NCBI GenBank assembly: GCA_903885415.1
Contig: CAISIP010000113.1
Span: 1-5,465 of the forward strand
DNA: 5,465 bases
Reading direction: 5' to 3'
DNA from: an uncultured beta proteobacterium
GTDB taxonomy: Bacteria > Pseudomonadota > Gammaproteobacteria > Burkholderiales > Burkholderiaceae_C
Under the pieces are notes generated by a model that was given only the letters and a program-made list of their open reading frames with translations, was not told the origin of the DNA and searched no databases. The translations under genes were made by a program, and so were the position numbers. Numbering within the stretch: the first letter of the stretch is position 1; every line of letters starts with the position of its first letter. Shown here piece after piece: positions 1 to 5,465 of this stretch.

Positions 1-2
1 AC

Positions 3-998
3 CTGCCGGTGCTGCTGACGGAGCGCACTATCCTGGGCGTTCGCCTGAGCAATATGCAGTTGCTCAATCTCGGGCTGTCGCAGATCAACCTGATGCTGAT
101 TGCCATGCTGGGTGCGCTTTCGCTCAACTACCTGACCGGTTGCGCCGGCCTTATTTCCATCGGGCATGCCGGCTTCTACGCCGTCGGCGCCATGACCGCC
201 GCAATGACCGGCTCGCAGTTGGGCTGGCCCTTTCCGCTGGTGCTGGTGTCGGCTGGCGCGGCCGGCGCCATCGCCGGGCTGCTGGCCGGGCTACCGTCGT
301 TGCGGGTACGCGGCCTGTACTTCGTGCTGTCGACCTTTGCGATGCACTACATCGTCGCGTTCGCGTTCATGGAATACCAGTTCAAGGCCTTTGACGTAGT
401 GGGCGTTCCCTACAAAACGGCGGCATTTGGCCCCCTCGAGTTAAACACGCCAATGCGCTGGTATTTCTTCCTGTTACCTGTGGTCGCGCTGGTGTACTGG
501 GGCCTTCAAAACAGCCTGCGCACGCGCGAGGGTCGGGTGATGATGGCCATGCGCGACCATGAACTGGCGACCACCTCGGTGGGGGTCGACGTGCGCATTT
601 TGCGCCTGAAGGCCTTCGTGCTGAGCTCGGCTATCGCCGGCGTGGCGGGTGCGCTTTACGCCTACTATCTCACCAACCTGAACTCCGAGGCGTTCAACAT
701 CAACTTCGCGATCCAGTTCATCGCCATGATCATCATCGGCGGCATGGGCTCGCTGCCGGGTTCGCTGGTCGGCGCAGCGTTGTGGTTGCTGCTGCCGTCG
801 ATCATCACCGGCTTCGCGTCGCAGGCCAGCGACTCGACGGGCTTTGTGCGCCTTGTGCTGGTCGAACACAAAGCCCAACTGGTGCAACTGATCTTCGGCA
901 TGCTGGTGATCCTGCTGCTGATCTTCGCGCCCGGCGGTGTGGCCGGCATGGGCCGCCAGCTGCGCAACCGGCTAGCCACCTGGCGGGGGCGCCGATGA
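3..998 (+). CDS. livM: LivM-like ABC transporter permease (5' end probably outside window)
   Basis: Inner-membrane permease subunit of a branched-chain-amino-acid-type (HAAT/LivHM family) ABC importer. It would form the translocation channel together with a LivH-like partner not seen here. Numbering from the GTG at 9, family hallmarks appear in order: GLISIGHAGF (about 47-56), LRVRGLYFVLSTFA (98-111), the cytoplasmic coupling segment MRDHELATTSVGVD (181-194), and GGMGSLPGSLVGAALWLLLP (244-263). Several hydrophobic helices alternate with short loops, and the protein ends in a basic cytoplasmic tail. The frame is open to the window edge. The first residues (LPVLLTERTIL) look like the exit of the first membrane helix, which the family normally has, so GTG 9 is probably not the true start. 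The stop at 996-998 overlaps the next gene's ATG. The family assignment is firm. The substrate is inferred only: relatives carry leucine/isoleucine/valine, but also amides, urea, and aromatic or other carboxylates. Confidence 0.92.
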   Translation: MPVLLTERTILGVRLSNMQLLNLGLSQINLMLIAMLGALSLNYLTGCAGLISIGHAGFYAVGAMTAAMTGSQLGWPFPLVLVSAGAAGAIAGLLAGLPSLRVRGLYFVLSTFAMHYIVAFAFMEYQFKAFDVVGVPYKTAAFGPLELNTPMRWYFFLLPVVALVYWGLQNSLRTREGRVMMAMRDHELATTSVGVDVRILRLKAFVLSSAIAGVAGALYAYYLTNLNSEAFNINFAIQFIAMIIIGGMGSLPGSLVGAALWLLLPSIITGFASQASDSTGFVRLVLVEHKAQLVQLIFGMLVILLLIFAPGGVAGMGRQLRNRLATWRGRR

Positions 999-1759
999 AC
1001 ATGCTCGAGGTCGAAGGGCTGTCGGTCGGCTACGCCCGCAAGGGCTTGGCGCTGGAAGATATCAGCTTGAAAGTAGCCAAGGGCGGCATCGTCGCCCTGC
1101 TTGGCGCCAACGGCGCGGGAAAGACCACCCTGATACGCGCGGTCAGCGGCTTGCTGTCGCTGCACCACGGCCATGTTGCCGCTGGCAGCGTCCGCCTGGC
1201 CGGCCAAGCGATCCTGGGCATGCCACCGCATCGGCTGGTCCGCCTGGGTATGGGGCAGGTTCCCGAAGGCCGCCTGGTATTTAAACAGCTCAGCGTCGAG
1301 GACAACCTGCGCGTGGGCGCTGCCATCCTGCCGCGGGCTGCCGTGGGCGAACGCATGGAGGCGGTCTACCAGTTGTTCCCTCGGCTGCTGGAGCGACGCA
1401 CCCAGGCCGCAGGCTGGCTGTCCGGCGGCGAGCAGCAGATGCTCGCGCTGGGCCGTGCGCTGGTCGCCAGCCCGACGCTGCTGCTGGTCGATGAACTTTC
1501 GCTGGGGCTCGCTCCGCTGATCGTTCAAGCCATCTATAAACAGTTGCGCGTCGTCGGCGACACGCTGGGAACATCGATGCTGATCGTCGAACAAAACGCG
1601 CGGCTCGCGCTCGAGTTCGCCGAAAGCGCTTACATACTCGACCGCGGACGGATCGTTCTGTCGGGGTCGGCGGCGGAAGTGGCAGCAAGCGAAAGGATGA
1701 AGGAGTCCTACCTCGGCGCCCAGCGCGGCAGCGCCGTTGCGCCAGGAGCGCCCACATGA
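995..1759 (+). CDS. livF: LivF-like ABC transporter ATP-binding protein
   Basis: ATPase subunit that powers the adjacent permease from the cytoplasmic side; 254 residues, slightly longer than the roughly 235-240 usual for LivF. Visible motifs: Walker A GANGAGKT (37-44), Q-loop Gln88 followed by VPEGR, signature LSGGE (142-146), and Walker B LLLVDE (162-167) with catalytic Glu167. The switch position reads VEQN (198-201). The usual switch His is Gln200, which together with VPEGR is typical of LivF and separates it from LivG. After Walker B the sequence is ELSLGLAP rather than the commoner EPSLGLAP, a tolerated variant. ATG 995 was chosen because it forms an ATGA overlap with the permease stop and has a G-rich stretch at 985-989; the ATG at 1001 would lose only two residues. 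The extra length is mainly a C-terminal tail rich in Ala, Gly and Pro. It is translationally coupled to both neighbours. Substrate specificity is not set by this subunit. Confidence 0.95.
   Translation: MNMLEVEGLSVGYARKGLALEDISLKVAKGGIVALLGANGAGKTTLIRAVSGLLSLHHGHVAAGSVRLAGQAILGMPPHRLVRLGMGQVPEGRLVFKQLSVEDNLRVGAAILPRAAVGERMEAVYQLFPRLLERRTQAAGWLSGGEQQMLALGRALVASPTLLLVDELSLGLAPLIVQAIYKQLRVVGDTLGTSMLIVEQNARLALEFAESAYILDRGRIVLSGSAAEVAASERMKESYLGAQRGSAVAPGAPT
1744..1748 (+). promoter_or_regulatory. Ribosome binding site for the LivG-like gene
   Basis: AGGAG lies inside the end of the LivF-like gene, seven bases before ATG 1756. This favours 1756 over the in-frame ATG at 1765 as the start and supports re-initiation of ribosomes finishing the upstream gene. 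Confidence 0.7.
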
Positions 1760-2535
1760 CCGCCATGCTCGAAATTGCGGCGCTGCAGATGCGCTTTCAG
1801 GGGCTGACCGCGCTCGACCAGGTTTCATTCAGCATGGAGAAGGGCTCGATCACCTCGCTGATCGGCCCCAATGGGGCAGGCAAGACGACGCTGTTCAACT
1901 GTGTCACTGGCATGTACACGCCCACTGGCGGGAGGGTCGCATTCGAGGGCGAGGACATCACCGGCCAGGCTGCGCATCGGGTGTCGGGCCATGGCATCGC
2001 GCGCACCTTCCAGAATCTCGCGCTGTTCGCCGGCCTGAGCGTGATGGACAACCTGCTGGTCGGCGCCTACCGCCAGGGCAGTTCCGGCCTGCTGCAGGGT
2101 GCATTCCTGACACCACGCGCGCGTGCCGAGCAGCGCGCTGCGGTCGCCGCAGCGACCGAGGTACTGGAGTTTCTGGGCATGCCGGAGACTGCCGGCCTGC
2201 TTCCCGGCGAGATGCCGTACGGAAAACAGAAACAGGTCGAGTTTGCCCGGGCGCTGATGCAAAAGGCGCGACTGGTGCTGCTCGACGAGCCAATGGCGGG
2301 AATGAGCACGACCGAAAAGGCAGCGATGACGGCGCTGATCCAGCGCGTGCGCGCGGAATTTGGCATGAGCTTCCTGATCGTCGAGCACGACATACCGGTG
2401 ATCATGGACATTTCGGACAAGATCGTCGTGCTGGACTTCGGGCGCAAGATTGCCGAAGGAACGCCGCATGAAGTGCAGGCGAACGAAGCGGTGATCGCCG
2501 CCTACCTGGGAACCGAAAGCACCGGCGCCCACTAG
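1756..2535 (+). CDS. livG: LivG-like ABC transporter ATP-binding protein
   Basis: Second ATPase of the Liv-type importer; 259 residues, the usual length for LivG. It would pair with the LivF-like protein as a heterodimer under the two permeases. Motifs: Walker A GPNGAGKT (37-44), Q-loop Gln86 in ARTFQN (82-87), the degenerate signature MPYGKQK (153-159) in place of LSGGQ, Walker B LVLLDE (173-178) and the switch histidine His211 in VEHD. ARTFQN, the PYG-type signature and VEHD are characteristic of LivG, so the odd signature is a family trait and not decay. The ATG overlaps the TGA of the LivF-like gene (ATGA, 1756-1759), and AGGAG precedes it by seven bases. The gene order M-F-G is reversed relative to the classical M-G-F. 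The stop is TAG at 2533-2535, after which the tight packing is broken by a 104-base spacer. Confidence 0.95.
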   Translation: MTAMLEIAALQMRFQGLTALDQVSFSMEKGSITSLIGPNGAGKTTLFNCVTGMYTPTGGRVAFEGEDITGQAAHRVSGHGIARTFQNLALFAGLSVMDNLLVGAYRQGSSGLLQGAFLTPRARAEQRAAVAAATEVLEFLGMPETAGLLPGEMPYGKQKQVEFARALMQKARLVLLDEPMAGMSTTEKAAMTALIQRVRAEFGMSFLIVEHDIPVIMDISDKIVVLDFGRKIAEGTPHEVQANEAVIAAYLGTESTGAH

Positions 2536-2639
2536 CGAGTCGACCCAAGCGCTGGCGCGCAGCGAACCGACCACGCCTGCGCGGGAAAGCCCGTACCCGG
2601 CGCTCACTATTGCGAACCCGTCCCACCACCAGCAACCCC
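2536..2639 (+). other. Spacer between transporter genes and ThDP enzyme gene
   Basis: The only sizeable gap in the window. I see no convincing -35/-10 pair, no Shine-Dalgarno before ATG 2640, and no hairpin followed by a T-run. It contains two short perfect inverted repeats: CGCTG/CAGCG at 2550-2564 (5-bp stem, 5-base loop) and CGGG/CCCG at 2582-2593 (4-bp stem, 4-base loop). Short stems like these are common by chance at this GC content. The frame of the downstream gene is open right through the spacer, with a TTG at 2610. The simplest reading is read-through transcription from the transporter genes, but a separate promoter cannot be excluded. Confidence 0.5.
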
Positions 2640-4370
2640 ATGAACCCAACCCGAACCTTCGACGCAGACCAGCCCTTTGCCGAGCGCGAGCTTCCGGTGT
2701 ACGAAGCGCTCGCGCTCGACATCAAGAGCCGCGGCATTGAATCGGTATTCGGGCTGATGAGCGACGACACGGCGCTGTTCGTCACCACGCTCGACGCCAT
2801 CGGCGTACGATTTCATGCAACCCGCCACGAGAACAGCGCGGTGGCCATGGCGGAGGGCTATGCGAGCGCCACCGGAAGGCTCGGTGTCGCCATCATCGGC
2901 CGCGGTCCGGCAACCGCCAACGCGCTGCATGGCTGCGCCTACGCGCAGCGTACCGGCTCCAGGGTGCTGCTGGTGTTTGGCGCCAGTTCGGTGGCGCACC
3001 AGGCCAACGGCGCCGCCGAGCCCGACGCCAAAGAATTCAACGCCACCGGCGTGCTGGAGGCTATGGGCATCAAAACCTATGTCGCCAACGACGCCGGCAG
3101 CGCGCGCGCGACGCTGGCCCATGCAGTGCAGGCGACCGGTCAAGGCGGCTGCGTGGCGCTGCTGCTGCCGATGAATGTGCAGTTCCAATCCATCGCTTAC
3201 CCCGGCGCCATGGGTATCCCCGCCCCGGCCCCCACCGCCAACCCCCAGCGCATTGCGGCTCGCCCCGCGGCCATCGGTGCGGCGGTTGCGCTGCTAGCCC
3301 ACAGCCGCCGACCGTTGATCGTCGCCGGCCTGGGGGCGCACCGCGCCGGCGCGCGCAAGGCGCTAGAAGCACTGGCCGACAAGATCGGCGCGGTGCTCGC
3401 CACCAGCCTCAAAGCCAAGGACATGTTTCACGGCAACGCCTACAACCTGGGCGTCGTGGGTTCCTACTCGCACACCACCGCCAGACGGCTGATCGACCAG
3501 GCGGACTGCGTCATAGTGTTCGGCGCCGGCCTCAACCAAAAGACCACTAGCTACGGAACTTCGCTGCCCACGGACGCTGCGCTGATACAGGTCGACCTGT
3601 CCCACGCCAAGATTGGCCGTTGGTACCACGCCGACCTGAGCCTGATCGCCGACGCGCGCGAAGCCGCCGAACAGCTGTGCGCCGCGCTGCCAGCGCGCGC
3701 CGATTCGGACAAGGCCTTCTACACCGCCGATACCCGTGAGCGGCTGACCCGAGTCGACATGGCGGCGGAGTTCCAGGCTGCTAACACCGATCGCACGATG
3801 GACCCCCGCAGTGTCGCGCTCGAACTCGACCGCATGCTGCCAGCAAGCCGCAACGCGGTCTACGACGCAGGCAATTTTCTGCAGGTCATGCCCTACATAT
3901 CGGGACTCGGGCCCGAGCACAACAAGAACACGGCGGACTTCGCGTCGGTCGGAATGGGCTTTGGCACCGCCATGGGCATTGCCTGCGCCACTCCCGAGCG
4001 CAGCACCGTGCTGTTCGTAGGCGACGGCGGCTTTCTGATGACGATGAGCGAGCTTGAAACCGTCGCGCGCGAAGGCATCGCGCTGGTGATCATCGTCCTC
4101 AACGACGCCGCCTATGGCGCCGAACTGCATTACCTGAAGATGCGCAACATGCCGGTGGCCGCTGCCGTGTTTTCCGACATCGACTTTGCGCCGATCGCAG
4201 CGGGGTTCGGCTTCGAGACGGCGACGGCGCGCACCCTGAGCGAGTTGCGCGCGCTCGCGCCCATGCTGTCCAACCCGCAGGGGCCGATCCTGATCGACTG
4301 CAAGATCAACGCCGCTGTGGCAGCGCCCTTCATGCTTGAAACCGCCGATCACGAGAAGCGCTTGCCCTAG
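2640..4370 (+). CDS. Thiamine-diphosphate-dependent enzyme, acetolactate synthase / benzoylformate decarboxylase superfamily
   Basis: Predicted cytoplasmic ThDP enzyme of 576 residues, full length for the superfamily. An N-terminal pyrimidine-binding domain (about 17-185) carries the cofactor-activating glutamate Glu64 in RHENSAVAMAEGYA (62-75). A central domain (about 205-345) includes RRPLIVAGLGAHRAGA. A C-terminal diphosphate-binding domain (about 395-560) holds the metal/ThDP motif running from Gly461-Asp-Gly to Asn488. The motif ends Asn-Asp followed by AAYGAEL, not the usual Asn-Asn. The family GPG loop reads Gly-Pro-Ala (89-91), and the FQE segment of true acetolactate synthases is not apparent. 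This argues against a housekeeping IlvB role, and no IlvN-like small subunit follows. Possible reactions are 2-oxo acid decarboxylation, acyloin formation or cleavage, or diketone cleavage (as in cyclohexane-1,2-dione hydrolase, also a ThDP enzyme). The sequence does not decide between them. ATG 2640 is the first ATG, but no Shine-Dalgarno precedes it; TTG 2610 would add ten residues. It lies between Liv-type transporter genes and a Baeyer-Villiger monooxygenase gene on the same strand. Confidence 0.9.
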   Translation: MNPTRTFDADQPFAERELPVYEALALDIKSRGIESVFGLMSDDTALFVTTLDAIGVRFHATRHENSAVAMAEGYASATGRLGVAIIGRGPATANALHGCAYAQRTGSRVLLVFGASSVAHQANGAAEPDAKEFNATGVLEAMGIKTYVANDAGSARATLAHAVQATGQGGCVALLLPMNVQFQSIAYPGAMGIPAPAPTANPQRIAARPAAIGAAVALLAHSRRPLIVAGLGAHRAGARKALEALADKIGAVLATSLKAKDMFHGNAYNLGVVGSYSHTTARRLIDQADCVIVFGAGLNQKTTSYGTSLPTDAALIQVDLSHAKIGRWYHADLSLIADAREAAEQLCAALPARADSDKAFYTADTRERLTRVDMAAEFQAANTDRTMDPRSVALELDRMLPASRNAVYDAGNFLQVMPYISGLGPEHNKNTADFASVGMGFGTAMGIACATPERSTVLFVGDGGFLMTMSELETVAREGIALVIIVLNDAAYGAELHYLKMRNMPVAAAVFSDIDFAPIAAGFGFETATARTLSELRALAPMLSNPQGPILIDCKINAAVAAPFMLETADHEKRLP

Positions 4371-4375
4371 CAGCC

Positions 4376-4381
4376 AGGGGA
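4376..4381 (+). promoter_or_regulatory. Possible Shine-Dalgarno for the monooxygenase gene
   Basis: AGGGGA lies just after the ThDP enzyme stop. It is 16 bases from ATG 4398, farther than the usual 5-10, so it may be weak. No other in-frame ATG, GTG or TTG lies between the upstream stop (4368-4370) and 4398, which supports 4398 as the start despite the spacing. Confidence 0.35.
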
Positions 4382-4397
4382 CCCGCCCCGCATCGCC

Positions 4398-5465
4398 ATG
4401 CCATCGCTTCCCGACACCCACCACTGCGACGTCGCCATCGTCGGCGCCGGCTTTGCCGGCCTGCACATGCTGCACCGACTGCGTTCGATGGGCCTTTCGG
4501 CCCGGGTCATCGAAGCGGCTGCTGGAGTCGGCGGCGTCTGGACCTGGAACCGATACCCGGGCGCGCGATGCGATGTGGAAAGCCTGCAGTACTCCTATTC
4601 TTTTTCTCCCGAGCTCGAGCAGGAATGGGTGTGGAGCGAGAAGTACGCCGCGCAGCCGGAAATCCTGCGCTACCTGGAGCATGTCGCCGACCGCTTCGAC
4701 CTGCGCCGGGACATCGAGTTCAACGCGCGCGTGGTGTCGGCCCACTACCTGCAAGCGCATGGCCGGTGGCAACTGCGCACCGACAACGGCCTGGAAATCA
4801 GCGCCCAGTTCTGCGTCATGGCCAGCGGCGCGCTGTCGCTGCCGCGACTGCCCGACATAGACGGCATCGGCAATTTTTGCGGCAAGGTTCACCACACTGG
4901 CGCCTGGCCGCACCAGGGTGTCGACCTGCGCGGCCAGCGGGTGGGCATCATCGGCACCGGTTCGTCGGGCATACAGGCCATACCGGCGATCGCGCGCCGG
5001 GCCGCGCGGCTCACGGTATTCCAGCGCACCGCCAACTTTTCGATACCGGCCTGGAACGCGCCGCTGCAAGACGGCGACCAGCAGGCCTGGAAGCGCGACT
5101 ACCGAATGCACCGGCTACGCGCGCGCGAACTCGGAACGCTGTACGAATTCAGCGACAAGGCGGCCTGGCAAGCTACCGAGACCGAACGAAGCGGCGAATT
5201 CGAGCGGCGCTGGAATAAGGGCGGTGTGAATTTCGTCCACGCCTACAGCGACCTGATGGTGAACCAGCGCTCGAACGACAGCATCGCCGATTTTGTGCGG
5301 GCCAAGATACGCTCGATCGTCCGCGACCCCGCGGTGGCCGAGTCGCTCTGTCCCAACGACCATCCGCTGGGAACCAAGCGCATCTGCGTCGACAGCGGCT
5401 ACTTCGAAACCTTCAATCGTGACAACGTCCTGCTGGTTGACCTGAAGAAGACGCCGATCCAGGAA
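4398..5465 (+). CDS. Baeyer-Villiger-type flavin monooxygenase (3' end outside window)
   Basis: N-terminal 356 residues of a class B flavoprotein monooxygenase; relatives such as cyclohexanone monooxygenase are about 540-550 residues, so roughly a third is missing past the window edge. The family uses FAD, NADPH and O2 to turn ketones into esters or lactones, and sometimes aldehydes into acids. FAD-binding Rossmann motif GAGFAG is at 16-21. GGVWTWNRYPGARCDVES (45-62) includes the conserved active-site Asp59. The Baeyer-Villiger fingerprint FxGxxxHxxxWP matches exactly at 160-171 (Phe160, Gly162, His166, Trp170, Pro171). The NADPH-binding Rossmann motif GTGSSG is at 186-191. KRICVDSGYFETFNRDN (327-343) carries Arg328, matching the catalytic Arg of cyclohexanone and phenylacetone monooxygenases. 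All key residues visible are intact. The linker before the fingerprint reads ASG where ATG is commoner. The gene starts 27 bases after the ThDP enzyme stop, in the same frame, and is probably in the same operon. The FxGxxxHxxxWP match favours a true Baeyer-Villiger enzyme over an N-hydroxylase or FMO. The substrate ketone is unknown. Confidence 0.93.
   Translation, partial: MPSLPDTHHCDVAIVGAGFAGLHMLHRLRSMGLSARVIEAAAGVGGVWTWNRYPGARCDVESLQYSYSFSPELEQEWVWSEKYAAQPEILRYLEHVADRFDLRRDIEFNARVVSAHYLQAHGRWQLRTDNGLEISAQFCVMASGALSLPRLPDIDGIGNFCGKVHHTGAWPHQGVDLRGQRVGIIGTGSSGIQAIPAIARRAARLTVFQRTANFSIPAWNAPLQDGDQQAWKRDYRMHRLRARELGTLYEFSDKAAWQATETERSGEFERRWNKGGVNFVHAYSDLMVNQRSNDSIADFVRAKIRSIVRDPAVAESLCPNDHPLGTKRICVDSGYFETFNRDNVLLVDLKKTPIQE

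Noticed and set aside
153..159. Degenerate ABC signature (MPYGKQK, residues 153-159 of the LivG-like protein) as a sign of a dead ATPase
   Set aside because: A PYG-type signature is normal for LivG, and all other ATPase motifs are intact. The coordinates here are protein residues; the bases are about 2212-2232.
665..1828. 387-codon reverse-strand open frame across the end of livM and livF
   Set aside because: It is fully covered by forward genes with clear family motifs, has no recognisable domain, and its composition is typical of an antisense shadow.
2550..2564. CGCTG/CAGCG hairpin after livG as a terminator
   Set aside because: The stem is only five base pairs and there is no T-run after it; such a stem is likely by chance at this GC content.
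1825..2649. 274-codon reverse-strand open frame opposite livG
   Set aside because: It mirrors the LivG coding sequence and has no motif of its own.
2640..4370. Calling the ThDP gene ilvB or ilvG (acetolactate synthase for valine/leucine synthesis), tempting next to Liv genes
   Set aside because: The GPG and FQE segments are altered, no small subunit gene follows, and the next gene is a Baeyer-Villiger monooxygenase, so a biosynthetic role is not supported.
4336..4860. Forward open frame in another phase at the start of the monooxygenase
   Set aside because: It overlaps the monooxygenase N-terminus, whose phase carries the FAD motif and fingerprint. The alternative product is a Ser/Arg/Cys-rich shadow.
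3363..5111. 582-codon reverse-strand open frame opposite the ThDP and monooxygenase genes
   Set aside because: The forward strand encodes two recognisable enzymes with intact motifs over the same bases. The reverse product is rich in Arg, His, Gly and Val without any domain I recognise. Long antisense frames are expected in GC-rich coding DNA.

Overview
The window is a compact, entirely forward-strand stretch of a high-GC bacterial chromosome. It holds five genes packed head to tail with almost no non-coding DNA. GC-rich third codon positions, ATGA gene overlaps and this gene mix fit a proteobacterium, most plausibly a betaproteobacterium of the Burkholderiales. That placement rests on general style, not on a marker gene. 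I see no tRNA, rRNA, insertion sequence, CRISPR array or phage gene.

Positions 1-2535 encode the membrane and ATPase part of a branched-chain-amino-acid-type (HAAT/Liv family) ABC importer. It comprises a LivM-like permease whose 5' end probably lies before the window, a LivF-like ATPase and a LivG-like ATPase. Both junctions are ATGA overlaps, so the three are almost certainly co-transcribed and translationally coupled. The ATPase order is F then G, the reverse of the classical livMGF order. The LivH-like permease and periplasmic binding protein are not in the window and probably lie upstream.

A 104-base spacer (2536-2639) follows. It has no clear promoter or terminator. Next is a full-length thiamine-diphosphate (ThDP) enzyme of the acetolactate synthase / benzoylformate decarboxylase superfamily (2640-4370). 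After a 27-base gap comes the first 356 codons of a class B flavoprotein monooxygenase of the Baeyer-Villiger type (4398 to the window end), which carries an exact FxGxxxHxxxWP fingerprint.

Taken together, the layout suggests a catabolic operon. Liv-family transporters import many carboxylated substrates besides leucine, isoleucine and valine. The ThDP enzyme would break or make a C-C bond next to a carbonyl, and the Baeyer-Villiger enzyme would insert oxygen next to a ketone (or aldehyde). The likely substrate is therefore an imported oxo acid, acyloin, diketone or cyclic/aromatic ketone. The actual compound cannot be read from the sequence. The cluster is the most interesting aspect of the window; each individual protein belongs to a known family.
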